A stretch of 11,801 bases of DNA from Byssothecium circinans (GCA_010015675.1 ML977024.1:269040-280840), one strand, 5' to 3'. Shown: positions 1-9,892, counted from the first letter of the stretch. Translations and numbers: made by a program. The notes: generated by a model from the sequence alone, not told the origin.

Positions 1-240
1 TATAGTAGTAGTTTAAGTAAGGGCTTATTAGTAGCCTCTAGATTAAGGTATTACTATAGATTAGTAGTAATAGCTTTACTTTTAAATATAGTAAACTAAG
101 TATCTCAGTTTTTTAGACTACTAAGAATAGTATTAGACACTATCGTAGCAGCTATAGTAATTATATATAGAGGTATTATTATAGGCTACTTAATTATAAG
201 TAACGCTAAAGTAGGTAGAAGGTGCATAATAAGGTGTTAG
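1..240 (+). pseudogene. Fossil coding fragment, truncated by window edge
   Basis: Reading from base 1 there is only one internal stop (TAA at 97-99) before TAG at 238-240, so 78 of 79 codons are sense. That is a low stop density for this RIP-mutated DNA, where a random frame usually has a stop every 8-12 codons. The product is hydrophobic and rich in Leu, Ile, Val and Tyr, but part of that bias comes from RIP itself, which creates Ile, Leu and Tyr codons. It has no start codon and continues off the left edge. No family is recognised. It could be the 3' end of an element whose body lies outside the window. Confidence 0.35.
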
Positions 241-383
241 TAGATTAGTATAGATAGGGGTAGTATAGCTACTTATTTATATATAATAATAAAGTAGATA
301 GAGTTAGGCTAGGCTTATAACTATTAGATAGTAGAGACATAAGAGCATATAATAAAAAAGTAAACAATCAGACGCCTTTTCTA
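241..383. other. RIP-mutated spacer, no gene seen
   Basis: This stretch is TpA-rich and has stops in the frames read. Nothing recognisable is seen before the less mutated LTR-like segment begins. Confidence 0.5.
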
Positions 384-641
384 TATTAGGAAATAGATGC
401 ACCCCATTTGGGTAATCCAGGCCTTGCGTACGACTTTTGCGCTACGCTTAAACTAGTAATCGACCTTAACGTCCGCTATAAAAGGCCCTCCCTTCGCTGT
501 TATTTTCCCTCCCTCTTCTTACCTTTTTCTCTCTACTCCTATCCCTCTATCCCTACGCCCCTTATTAGCGTCAGCTGCTCCTATTAGGCCTCAGCAATCC
601 CTTATAAGGCATTTTTCTTAAATCTCCGTCGCTATCCAACA
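384..641 (+). repeat. Candidate retrotransposon long terminal repeat
   Basis: This 258-base stretch is much less RIP-mutated than its flanks and has the layout of a fungal LTR. It begins with TATTAGG, which could be a TG-start changed by TpG to TpA, and a possible end is the CAACA at 637-641. Inside are a TATA box (477-483) followed by a long pyrimidine-rich tract, which fits a U3-R-U5 order. A long leader and coding-like sequence follow on the same strand, as expected for a 5' LTR. A second copy was not found in the window, and neither the primer-binding site nor a target duplication could be confirmed. It could instead be a solo LTR or the promoter of an ordinary gene. Confidence 0.4.
477..562 (+). 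promoter_or_regulatory. TATA box with downstream pyrimidine tract
   Basis: TATAAAA lies at 477-483. It is followed from about 485 to 562 by an almost uninterrupted C/T-rich tract containing ccctccctcttctt-like runs. A TATA box directly upstream of a CT-rich region is the typical arrangement of fungal core promoters, with transcription starting in or just after the tract. This supports reading the surrounding segment as a plus-strand LTR or promoter. Activity cannot be inferred from sequence, and the coding DNA downstream is degraded. Confidence 0.45.
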
Positions 642-1821
642 TTACACTGCCTTGCGTTGTACCTCTTACTTTACCCCTATGCGGACTGTGTCGCCCAGCT
701 CTTCATCTCTAGTGATAGCTGCTGCTGGAGCTACTTATGCGCTCGCATCCGTAAGCGTTTAGTAGCCCACCAGCTTTCTATTCTCTTATTCTCTTACGCT
801 CTCTTGCACTTAAACTCTTCGCTTCTCTATGTAAGCTCTCTCCCCCTCTCTTACAAGATGCTCGCTCATCCTGTGCTAGTAGCAGCTATAGAGGAAGGGA
901 GAATATCCTTACCTATTATAGGCAGCACTACTATGCGCGATCCCGTAACTTGTCTTCCCCTGCTTTAGACTTGCCGATGGCAATTACCACGCCCTGCCTT
1001 ATTCCTATTTTTAGCGAACGAATGCATAGCACTCACGCTATTATCTTAGCTCTAATACTCCTATACTGCGCCCTACTCCCTTAGTTAAATACGCTAGGCT
1101 AATCGCTCGCTTAGCTACTATATCCCGCTCCTAGCTTAATCTCTTAGCGGTGACGTAGCTATCCACTTGCATAACGTATTAATTTAGCCCTCCTAGCGTC
1201 TGCATTAGTACTATAGTTACAGCAGGATGCTCTAACTCGCATAAGGTATACAGCGTTGCTGTAACATCGCAATGCAACTAGCAGGAGGTCTAGTGCCTAG
1301 AAGCTAGTAGCTAATAGCTTAGAGATAGTATTAGGCGTGCCGTAAGAGGTAAATAAAGCCCTATAGACTAATCACCTAAAGGTACAAGGCACTATTAGTG
1401 AGAATTACGCATTTATGCGTTATCTGGCACGGACTTATCTAACGTATAGAGGGTATTCGACAATTAAAGAAGGAGCTAGCAATTAGTAGTTTTATTTAAA
1501 ATAATATAGATTCTTAACTAGCTAAAAGATACGTATAACCGCGTTGTAACAACTATTTACTAGCTAGTTGCTAGATAAGCTAGGCTAACCTTTAATACGA
1601 CGTAGCCTCTATAGCGCCTACGAGAGCACGATAATATAGTCATCTTAGAGACGCTAAAGCTAACAGGCTTTAAGTCGTCCTTACTTACCCTGTAGACGGC
1701 GTCTTTGTACTGCCTACTCTGACCATTTCTGCGCTAGATACAGCATTTATGCGAGCTCTTTAGGATCCTCCCTCTTAGGCAGCGGTGTCGGCCGTAGCAT
1801 ATAAAGCGATACTTAGTCTAG
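642..1821 (+). pseudogene. Degraded leader and possible gag-like region
   Basis: This region follows the LTR-like segment and is only moderately mutated up to about 1300. An ATG at 977-979 in a reasonable context (gccgATGG) opens a frame that stays readable, apart from TAA/TAG codons, to about 1130. A different plus frame, with codons starting at multiples of three, is the more open one from about 1140 to 1900 and has only TAA/TAG stops (roughly one per ten codons), including an uninterrupted 1674-1763 stretch. The change of phase implies at least one indel. Position after an LTR would suit a gag-type gene, but no gag motif is visible, so this is positional inference only. The 977 start is tentative. 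Confidence 0.25.
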
Positions 1822-4095
1822 ATAGAGAGAGTAATATCTCTTAATCTCTTTACAGATTCGCTAGCAGGTCGCTATACTAAAATAGCCTTTTGCAGCACCT
1901 TCTTACTAGCCCCTTCGCTTTTTATAAAAATTGTTCTATATATTCCCCTAGCGCGTAAGCATAAGCTAAAATCTAAGGCTAATACAAAGGCGATAACTAG
2001 AATAGTAGGGTATAACCTTTCTAAAGCTAACTCCTTCAAAGATAGTAGAGAGTGGTTTAATATAGATAATTTCCTAATACTAGATTCTAATATATTACGC
2101 TCTTTTAATCTAGGAGTACCTACTCTATTTAGAGACGTAGGCCCTTCTAGTTTGCTAGATTAAGGTATTACCTACTATTAAATATTACAAGTAAATAGAA
2201 CCTAGCTAATATATAGATATAGACGTAGTTAGTAGCCTTAATGCTACCCTCTTTCTAGAGAAACTAGAGTATTACTAGCCTAGCTAGGATTTACTTAATA
2301 AAGGAGGGACTAACTACACTATAAGCATCGTAAAGACGAATTTGGCTATAAATAGGTTAGTTGATAGGAGCAATCTAGGTAGGTATATAAGTAGGTTATA
2401 GTGCTAATTTACTAATTAGCAATAGAATTTCCTTTACTTTTAGAGGGTAACGTAACTAAAGAACACTATAGTATAACGCACGTTAAGCCTAGCAACGGAG
2501 CGTTAGACTATCAAGAGAACAGTTTTAACGTAGCTGCTAGCAACGAAGGATACTATACTAGATAGCATAGCGATCTTAACGCAGCTAGCATGTACGCCCT
2601 CTCTGTAGAGGACGTAGAAAGTATTTAGTATAGTAAGTAGTATTTTAGCAATAGTTAAAGAGCCTATTTTAATATCTTTAAAAGAGAGATTACTAGCGGT
2701 AGATAAACTACTCTTTAGCGACATTAGCATAACAAGCAGACCGTTATTAGCACGCAAATAAATAGACTCTTTATCTGCTAATACAATAATCTCCTTAGCA
2801 GAAGTGCTAGACGGAACGTCAGAACTAGAGCTAGAAGATACTTATTTAGCAAAGTAGTAAAGGCTAGCTAAACAATAGGCTAAGAGCCTTATACTTAATC
2901 CTATATCTATACCTAAGTTAATACTTCTATAGACCTTTAGCGGCCTAGTTACTTACTCTAGAGCTAGCAACAAGCCTAGTCCTAGCCCTCTTAGTAGTGA
3001 TAGCAAAGGCAATAGTGCTAGAACCTTAGGCTAGCTCCTAAATAACCTCCTTAAAGAGAGTAGTAATAATAGCGTATATATTTAGGGAATAGTTAAGGAG
3101 CTTCTATATTTCCTAAGATAGTCTACCTCTCCTTTTAAAGGAATAGAGGACGAATAAGATATTAATCCTAATCTAGATAGGTATAAAAAGAAGAGGAAAG
3201 GTAGTAGTAGTAAAGTTAAGGAAAATCTCTACAAACCTAATCAGGTTAATAAGGTGTCTTGCAGACCTTTAGCGAAAACTTCTTAATAATATAAACGTAG
3301 TAATTGTCTAGTCTAGGAGAAGGGGCATAGTCTATCGCAAACTACTCTTAGGCTGTAGGGCTTGGGCACAATACTAACAAGGGCATCGCGATAAGTAGCG
3401 TTATCCTAAATACAGCAACTGTATTAGCCTAGGATAGATAGTATAACTTAGTCTTAGTCTCTACGAACATCTACTTTAGGAACAAAGGCTAGGAATAGAA
3501 CTAATATCTATTATAGACCTAGCCTTAATATGTCTTATTAGATAACTAATCTTACGCTCTACCCTATGCTAAAAGGCTTGTTAATTATAACAGCAATTGT
3601 CCGTTACCGCAACTTAAAATTGTCTCTTAACCTAGTAGCCCTAGATCACAAGCTCCTTAGTAGAGAAGGCAAAGTTATCTATATAACCTAGCTATCGCTA
3701 GATTTATAGATACTACTAGGATACTAATATAACAATAGTACGTTAGGCCTATATACTTATAGAAGCTTGAATGCGGACTAGATAAGTAATCTCTATAGTA
3801 ATACTACTAGTTATAAAACTAACTACCTAGACGACAACTAGGACAAAGAGGATAAGAATAAGGAGGAAGATATAGGCGAATATAAACCTCCTACCTCTAG
3901 CAGTGATTAGGGGTTTAATAGAGATAATATGCGCTTCTACTAACAAACGTATAAACTATAGTTAAAGTCGGACAAACAGCGGTTACTTTTATATAAGGAG
4001 AGGATAGATATAGAGTAGAAGGATATATTTAAATACTTCTTAGATTAGACCCTAGGAGTAATACAGACGCGCTAGTATATGCTGTGTAGGAACTA
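1822..4095 (+). pseudogene. Long fossil protein-coding frame, family unknown
   Basis: Frame 1 is completely stop-free from 1822 to 2160 (113 codons, no ATG needed), then continues with scattered stops to about 2640. Phase then shifts to frame 2, which stays relatively open from about 2620 to 4095, with around 30 stops in some 470 codons. I checked the TGA triplets between 2693 and 4095 and none falls in this frame. An all-TAA/TAG stop set is what RIP makes from Gln and Trp codons. Visible features are a Lys/Arg/Ser-rich patch near 3178-3225 and a strongly acidic Asp/Glu/Lys stretch near 3836-3885. No catalytic signature of reverse transcriptase, integrase, transposase or helicase was recognised. 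It is probably the body of a transposable element, possibly the one promoted by the 384-641 segment. At least one frameshift plus dozens of nonsense codons make it dead. Confidence 0.45.
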
Positions 4096-4395
4096 ATCTA
4101 TTACTACGATAACATTAATATATATATCTTATCCTATCCCTTCCTAAGTGGGTAATCTACTCTCTCCTATCTTTTCTTTAGGTGTTATCTATAAACGTTG
4201 CTCTGTTTCTACTATAAACTTTACTAGCCTTCTACTCCTCCTACCTACCGCCCTACGCTATATCGTGGCTAAGGTATACCTTATTTAGGTGCCCTTAAAC
4301 AAGGCCGCAAAGATTAGTAAGTAGGCTACCTTTACTATATTCTATCCTGCACTACTCTATATTATATTTAGAGGCTATTATATATTGCTATTTAG

Positions 4396-4478
4396 AGCAG
4401 ACCACTATGCCAAGAATAAAGCTATTAAGTTAGCGGGGTAATCTAACTTTTATTACTCCGCCGTCAACGTCTGCTAAC
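4396..4478. repeat. Nested inverted repeats, possible element terminus
   Basis: Several inverted pairs are stacked in about 80 bases. GCGGGGTAAT (4433-4442) faces ATTACTCCGC (4452-4461) with one mismatch and a 9-base loop. AGTTAG (4428-4433) faces CTAACT (4443-4448). AGCAGAC (4396-4402) faces GTCTGCT (4469-4475), and GTTAGC (4429-4434) faces GCTAAC (4473-4478). The pairs overlap and cannot all form together. Clustered inverted motifs like these are common at DNA transposon termini or in miniature elements, but no flanking duplication was identified. Confidence 0.45.
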
Positions 4479-4719
4479 TCTGAACCTACAAAGTATTCTT
4501 ATTCCTAGCCTATACACGCCTCTTTATATTAATATGCAAGTATATTAGAAGCCGCACGCCCTAATTAATTGCAACATCTAATAATCCCTAGGCATGTATC
4601 AGCACTTAGGCCCTATGTATATATTGCTTCATTTTTTCTGCAACTGAGCGCTAGGTTAACGTTTTGGCTCTAAGAAGTAATACTTCTATAGAATTAGGGG
4701 AAATAGGGCTGATATAAAT

Positions 4720-4739
4720 AGTATACCTTTTTGTATACT
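4720..4739. repeat. Small 7-bp palindromic hairpin
   Basis: AGTATAC at 4720-4726 and GTATACT at 4733-4739 form a perfect 7-bp stem around a CTTTTT loop. The function is unknown. In TA-rich DNA such short palindromes also arise by chance. Confidence 0.3.
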
Positions 4740-4980
4740 CTAGGAACCAAGGCATCACTAGTAGGCAATAGCTGGATCGATAATTAGAAGGCGACTGTAG
4801 GGGTTAGGTTAGCACTTAACGACTAGCCTTTAATTAGGTTAAGTATGCACGTGCTATGCTGTATAGACTATAGCTAAATCGATCTACCTATTATTATCAT
4901 CGTTTAAGAATTATCGACTACACGCTCCTCTGTTATTTACTAGCTATAGGAATGTGGGAAATTTAGAATAACATTACTAA

Positions 4981-5880
4981 GGCAAGTATTAAATTTACGA
5001 AAATGGTAGTCCTAGCTTACTAGCTAAGATTTACAGCCTCTTTTAGAGCTTCCTCTGCTAACCCTCCTATCTCTACGTATAAAATCCTGCTAGATATCGC
5101 CCCTTCTAGAGAACTCTGCGTACAATATAATAGTTATTTATCGCTTATTAAGTTCCCTATTTTTGCCTCTATTCTAGAGTCCAGCCTAGTATGCTAATAG
5201 TAAGGAAGATTAGTATTTTTGTATACACTTGCCTAACACTGGCCTACGAGTAAAAGGGGAAGTTGTTACCTCTAAGGCATCTAGATTGTGTTGCACCTTA
5301 AGGAACTTTTATACTATAGTACTATCTAGACTATACCTTTTATAGCCTCCTTAATCTAGACTCTATTTCGTACTATAGAAGCCTTAAACCTAATCTTCCC
5401 TAGAGCTCTTTTATAAGATTTACCTTACTATAGTTTAACGGGATGTATTAAATATTAAAGCAAGGTAAACTTGCTAAGCTACTATAATTACGCGCCTCCT
5501 ATACTACCGTATAAAGGGGCTTATTCTAAGCCTAGTGTCCTAGTAATGCTACCTCTTCTAACTCCTCTAACTCTATACGCATAACCTATAGTAGAGCGAC
5601 TGCTTAAATAAAGAAGATACTAGAAGATACGCCTCGCTACCTACAGCTACTTAGCTAAGCACGTCCTATAGTAATAGTTATACTCTACTATAGCCTAGAC
5701 CTATAATGACCATCCCTCTCCTTTAGAAGTCCTTAGATAAGGGTTGTTTATAGTACAAGACCTATATTTTTATAATAAACCGTCTCATCCATGCGCCTAG
5801 AGTAGATAGTGTACCCTTCTCTTAAAGTAGCATTAGCTCTATATTAGGCTTGCATTAGACTATGCTACTCTTATTACCCT
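4981..5880. other. Heavily RIP-mutated DNA, reading frame undecided
   Basis: This is probably former element coding sequence, but I could not choose a frame. Plus frame 1 and the minus frame in the same codon phase each carry about 16 stops in 180 codons over 4921-5460. Plus frame 2 is slightly more open, with no stop from about 5042 to 5200. It most likely belongs with the downstream fossil frame that starts being readable near 5881. It holds no recognisable domain. Confidence 0.35.
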
Positions 5881-7580
5881 TTACTAGTAAGGCGCCTAAG
5901 TATAGCGCTTCGCTAACCTAGTCTACGTCTCTATATTATTATCATACAATATAAACTCGAAGGCCCTATCTCTTCCTCCTAGAGCAACAGAGTTCCCTAT
6001 AAATACAAAAATAATATACCTATAGGATAACTAGCGCGAACTAGTAATATCTACCTTAGCGACTAAATTAGGGGACTATTAAAAGCATCCTAAGCAATCT
6101 AGAGGGGACAAGCGAGGGATTAGCCTACCTTAGAGGTTGTAGACTAGTAGTATTAGTTATATAAAAGAGTATACTATAAGCTATAGCTAAAAGGGCTTAT
6201 AGACCTTAAAAAGGGTACTAGCTTGCTTACTTTAGATGCTCTCTACTAATAATCTAGCTTTGATTAAGAAAGGGTAGGGGGCTTTACTACTAATATTCCT
6301 AAATTATAAAGTCTAGCCCTAAATAAATATAAGAAATAACTAGCGAAATTTATGTGCTTCTACTACTACTAATATATAATTGCCGTAGACGTTTACTAGA
6401 AGGAGGTACAGAATATACTGCTCAATTACCTAGAACAAACCTAGGCAGCCGTGCTAGCTAATAAGAGGTACAGCATAAGGGATTAGGTGAATAAGGCCCT
6501 TATAAAAGAGGGTATCTATAAAGTTAGGGATAACCTTATTAGATAGCGTATAGCTATAGCTATACGTGACTTAAAGTAGTCCTCTAGTATATACACTATT
6601 ATAGAAAGTTTATAAAAAAGCTTATAACTAATTAGCTAGGACTATCGCGCGATTAAATACTAATCCCCTAGCTGCTGTAGCGGCGGTCCCTAAGCTATTA
6701 GCATCCCGCCCTTTCGACCCTATACGAGACATATGAATACGGCAAAGGCTGCGTAAGTTAAGACGCGAGTACTTAGCGCGGACTAGCTATAGTAGGTGTA
6801 GGTATCCTATACTAGGTCATAATAACCCTACGGCTATAGATAGAGTTGTAGCTTTCTATTAGCAGTTTAGAGTGCTACGTAGTTATTAAAACACTTGTAT
6901 AAGCGCTCTAACACTAGGAGCGAGGCATATTTAGTAGTATCAGCAGTGCAGTATTAATAGGTATACGTCTATTCTAGGCTTTCAATTATTATGCGAGGTA
7001 TCTGATAGAAATTAATTGGATACAGGATCACTAGCCAGCCTAGCGGAGTATAATATCGAAGCGCCTCTAGATATTAGTGCTAAGGGATAGGTAAAGTAAT
7101 AGGAGATATATAAGATAGCAAGTTTCTACTGCATAGTTAGCTAGTAGTTACTTCTAATTTATACCTCTACTATAGAGTACTCCTTTTATAGTAGCTATCT
7201 ATAACAATCTACTTACCTAGCTATTTACAACCTATTATGCTAAAGACGCGATCTAGGAAGTACGCTTAGGCTATACGTCTAGAGTCTACTCCTTATTAGT
7301 AATACCTTACTAGTAGGAAGGCTACTACTAGAAAGGCTCTTCTAACTACTATAACTCTAGTAAGCGTATCTACTAAGGCTGATAGCTTAAATATTAATGC
7401 TATTTCTCTTAATATAAGGTAGCCTGCTATCGCTGCTGTAGATATGCCCTAGGAGTCTAACGAACAATAAGAGCTATAAGGTAGAGAGCCGTTATTTACA
7501 GAGTAAGAGAATATAAGTAATATAGCTATTAGTCGCCTTACTAAGGGCTTAGATAAGGTAAGTTAAAGCTTACTACTAGT
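5881..7580 (+). pseudogene. Upstream part of second large fossil frame
   Basis: Plus frame 1 can be followed across this stretch without an obvious indel. Between 5881 and 6756 all in-frame stops are TAA or TAG (roughly two dozen); the first in-frame TGA is at 7003. The best parts are 6379-6600 and 7294-7422, the latter stop-free for 43 codons. The 6379-6600 part reads as a Lys/Glu/Asn/Gln-rich, probably helical protein, and the adjoining frame is clearly worse there; between 5930 and 6300, however, frame 2 is about as open, so this part is less certain. At about 7580 the readable phase moves to frame 3, suggesting a frameshift in one gene. No catalytic motif was recognised. Confidence 0.35.
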
Positions 7581-7586
7581 CTATAG

Positions 7587-8762
7587 CAAGAAGCTAATTT
7601 ACGCTAACAGGACCTAGCGCTATATAAGGAAGAGATAGCTAAAGATAGGACGCCCTTTAGAGTAGAAACTCTAACTAATATAATTAATATAGATACTTCT
7701 AGCGCCTAACTATAAGAGATAGAAGAACTAGCTAAGACTCTATTAAACTATTATAACTAGCCTTCTCCTAAGAGTTTAGAAAGGCAACTTAGTCTACTAC
7801 CTAGAATATAAGCTCTATTAGCTAAGGAGATTATTAATAAAGGTTAAGTCCTAACCCTAATTTACTTTATAGAAGTGGTCGTTATAGTAGAGCTACCTAC
7901 CAAAGAAGTAGTTATTAGGGCAAAGGTAGCTACTAAAGTACTAACGCCTATAGAAGTAAATAGGGAGAATAGTTAAGAAGTCGCAATTAGGAATTCCCTA
8001 GAGCGTATAGTTAGACTTAAAGGTAGATAAGTAGTACTACTTTAAGCAGTCTAGGGATTATAAGGTATAAAGTCCTAAATTTCTAGAGGTAGAAACTAAC
8101 GCATAATCTAGATAACCTAATAGTGCTTAACTCTAACTCTAACTCTAACTATAATTATTACAGTGATTCATCTTGAAAAAATAGCTCGCCTAAGACAGCA
8201 GAACTAATATTTAGGTATAGTACCGTGGTTATTGCCTAAATTTAAGAATAAGACTATTATAGGCTTCAAAGAGAAATAGATAGAAATACAGACTTACTAG
8301 ATAGGCATAGACAACATACGCAGCCAAGCAGAAGATACGTAAATTCATGTAATGCTTGATTAATTCAACTAATGCCTTAAGGAGGTATATAATAACAGCA
8401 GCTTAGCTCTAGAGTCCGCTTCGTTCCTCTTAGAAGAGTAGAAGGCTATTAAAGCTAGAGTAGTAGAGTGCTAGATAGGTATATTAGGCATGCTATTTCT
8501 TTAATATATGCAATAATTTAGCGGTCTATTAAAGAAGTTTAAGAACAAAGAGCTACTATATGATGTGATTATAGCGTATTATAGGACAGCAAGTGATAAA
8601 GAATAATATTAGCATCTAGATGTCACTCTCTAGCTAGCCTAATTAATTACTTAGTAATTTATCTAAATAAACTTCTAGGAACGCTTTAATACTACGTGCT
8701 AAAGACTAAATTATGCTATAGATACTGTGACTTTCTGCGACAACTCAGGCGACGCGAGCTCT
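7587..8762 (+). pseudogene. Best-preserved fossil frame, helical K/E-rich protein
   Basis: Plus frame 3 (codons starting at multiples of three) is the clearest reading in the window. From 7608 to 8028 only six internal stops occur in 140 codons, with 7848-7973 entirely open. From 8160 to 8699 there are 18 stops, all TAA or TAG and none TGA, while frame 1 over the same bases has more stops, two of them TGA. A weaker patch with eight stops lies at 8028-8124. The translation is rich in Glu, Lys, Leu and Gln (for example KEEIAKDRTPFRVETL near 7626), suggesting helices or coiled coil. Runs such as SASFLLEE near 8415 fit the same pattern. The first TGA is at 8763. The family is unknown; it is likely continuous with the frame ending near 7580 and is inferred to be a RIP-killed transposon gene. 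Confidence 0.5.
8131..8150. repeat. Short CTCTAA tandem repeat
   Basis: Three CTCTAA units plus CT stand in tandem. They lie inside the fossil frame, where they read as alternating Thr and Leu, so they are probably a mutated low-complexity codon repeat rather than an independent satellite. Confidence 0.6.
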
Positions 8763-8800
8763 TGACGGGACTTGACTTAGATGATACGAGAGAGAGATTC
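8724..8800. other. Little-mutated GC-richer island
   Basis: Unlike its flanks, this 77-base island keeps many TpG and CpA dinucleotides and few TpA. The end of the readable frame 3 coincides with it, marked by an in-frame TGA at 8763-8765, which RIP on CpA does not produce from Gln or Trp codons in the usual way. It may be a short insertion, a junction between elements, or unique sequence. Confidence 0.35.
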
Positions 8801-9001
8801 GATTACGCGTATAGGCGCTGTATCTTATAATTATAATATATATCTTTGGCACCTATTCCTTAGATACCTTATTAATACAGGTTCCTTTATAAACTAAGCA
8901 CACTGCTATAACTTACTATTAAATAAGGCCTAAATAAGCTTTTACGCACAGTCCTTTATATCCTAGTATAAGTAAGTCTTCGACCTACTAGGACTTAGCT
9001 A

Positions 9002-9372
9002 ACTTTGCTAGATATAAATATCTTGCTGATAGTAAGTACTAGGCTTAGCGACGCCTAGTATGAAGCGAAGAGTAGTGTAATATATACCTTTATTAATTAA
9101 ATTCTCTACTAATAGATTAGAAGCATAAGTAGCTTTAAAAATAATATCTACAATACTATAGGATATCTACGAGGACTAGAGGATTAGATGAATAGTTAGA
9201 AAAAGGATATAGAAGAGATATAGGATTAGATATAGAAGAAGTATCCTAGAATTCACGCAAAAAAAAGAGTAAGATAGGCAAATAACGACGCAGTAGGATA
9301 GGCTAGAGAGAAATCTAAAAGATAAAAGATACTTAATAATTAGGAGAATAGTAAATAGTAGTAGAGGAGTTA
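9002..9372 (+). pseudogene. Possible C-terminal tail of second fossil frame
   Basis: Plus frame 2 reads from about 9002 to a TAA at 9371-9373, with around 15 internal stops, all of the TAA or TAG type. The last 50 codons are rich in Lys, Arg, Gln and Asn, and contain the basic cluster AKKRVR near 9258; this would suit a nuclear, DNA- or RNA-binding protein tail. The phase differs from the 7587-8762 segment, so another indel or a junction near 8763-8900 is implied. Frame choice is tentative because frame 3 is also partly open until about 9170. Confidence 0.3.
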
Positions 9373-9439
9373 ATGTAATATTAAATTTATCGCTTCCCCT
9401 ATTGCAAGTTAGTACTGTAGCGCTTGTCTAAAGTTAGTT

Positions 9440-9570
9440 AGACTAGAGCCTTACGTATTAAAAAATCTCCCTTGCTTTTATAGCTAATTAGGAAACTTCT
9501 TTCTCTTCCTTCCTAATTACCCGCTTGTTTATCTCTCACTTTCTACTCTTTAGATTCGTCGCTGCAATTA
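9440..9570 (+). repeat. Pyrimidine-rich, LTR-like segment
   Basis: After the fossil frame ends, a run of mostly C and T extends from about 9466 to 9560, with TTTTATAG near its start (9476-9483) and TTCGTCGCTGCAA near its end. The layout resembles the 384-641 segment (TATA-like, then CT-rich, then a cgtcgct motif), but the two do not align well by eye. It could be the 3' LTR or downstream regulatory DNA of the element whose frame precedes it. Confidence 0.25.
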
Positions 9571-9883
9571 ACCTACCCTAATGTCCCCTAGATACTATAG
9601 TTAATAGAATAAGTCTGCTAACTTCTTAGTAAAGGGGCTAGTTCTTAATTACTATTAATAGTTACTATAATTATTAATAATCCTACAGTCAAAGCACTAA
9701 TAAGAAACCCATAGAGAGACAATAGGAAATAGGGCAGAGTTGTAGCTAAATATACTATACAGCGTATAGGAAGGAAGTATAGAGGAGTATAGTATAAACT
9801 ATGTAGAACAAGCAACTACCTAGGTATAGGGCGCATTTAATAGAGCTCTTAATAGAACGTGATATTGTAGCGGCTTAAGTAAA
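9571..9883. other. RIP-mutated spacer, no gene seen
   Basis: TpA-rich DNA with several short ttaatag/actatta-like inverted words around 9640-9680. No usable frame or RNA gene was seen. Confidence 0.4.
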
Positions 9884-9892
9884 CAGCTTGTC

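Larger units (their letters stand above)
4096..4980. other. Non-coding spacer between fossil frames
   Basis: No convincing frame was found here. The stretch is partly spared by RIP (CpA and TpG occur around 4390-4480 and 4590-4660). It holds nested inverted repeats at 4396-4478 and a small palindrome at 4720-4739, so it may include the end of one element and the start of another. Confidence 0.4.

Noticed and set aside
657..968. 103-codon plus-strand open frame starting with ATG
   Set aside because: It lies just after the LTR-like segment in a less mutated stretch. Its translation is a mix of Leu, Ser, Cys and Tyr with no domain or signal that I recognise, and its openness may simply reflect few TAG words here. 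The neighbouring plus frame containing ATG at 677 is just as plausible at first, so I do not call a gene.
2503..2757. 84-codon minus-strand open frame
   Set aside because: It is antisense to the plus-strand fossil that runs through 1822-4095, and its Leu/Ile/Ser-rich composition is what the complement of RIP-mutated coding DNA gives.
3305..3350. Cys...Gly-His run resembling a CCHC zinc knuckle
   Set aside because: Spacing does not fit C-x2-C-x4-H-x4-C, and two of the required cysteines are absent, even allowing for RIP changes.
3824..3835. Tyr-Leu-Asp-Asp in the fossil frame, resembling a reverse transcriptase YxDD box
   Set aside because: It is followed by a low-complexity acidic run, not the hydrophobic strand expected after YxDD, and no other reverse transcriptase motif is present around it.
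4130..4200. Second copy of the LTR-like segment
   Set aside because: Only the short word gggtaatc and a CT-rich stretch are shared with 384-641; no extended alignment is visible.
4960..5820. Apparently coherent minus-strand reading
   Set aside because: Stop density equals that of the plus frame in the same codon phase (about 16 in 180), and plus frame 2 is slightly more open, so the strand cannot be decided and no gene was called.
8131..8150. CTCTAA repeat as degenerate telomeric DNA
   Set aside because: There are only three units, lying in the middle of a coding-like frame. The unit differs from the usual TTAGGG repeat and could arise from a codon repeat by RIP.
5881..8702. Use of TAA/TAG as sense codons (ciliate-like genetic code)
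   Set aside because: The excess of TAA/TAG is part of a strand-symmetric TpA excess with CpA/TpG loss that also affects non-coding spacers, and the less mutated islands lack it. Mutation explains it better than a changed code.
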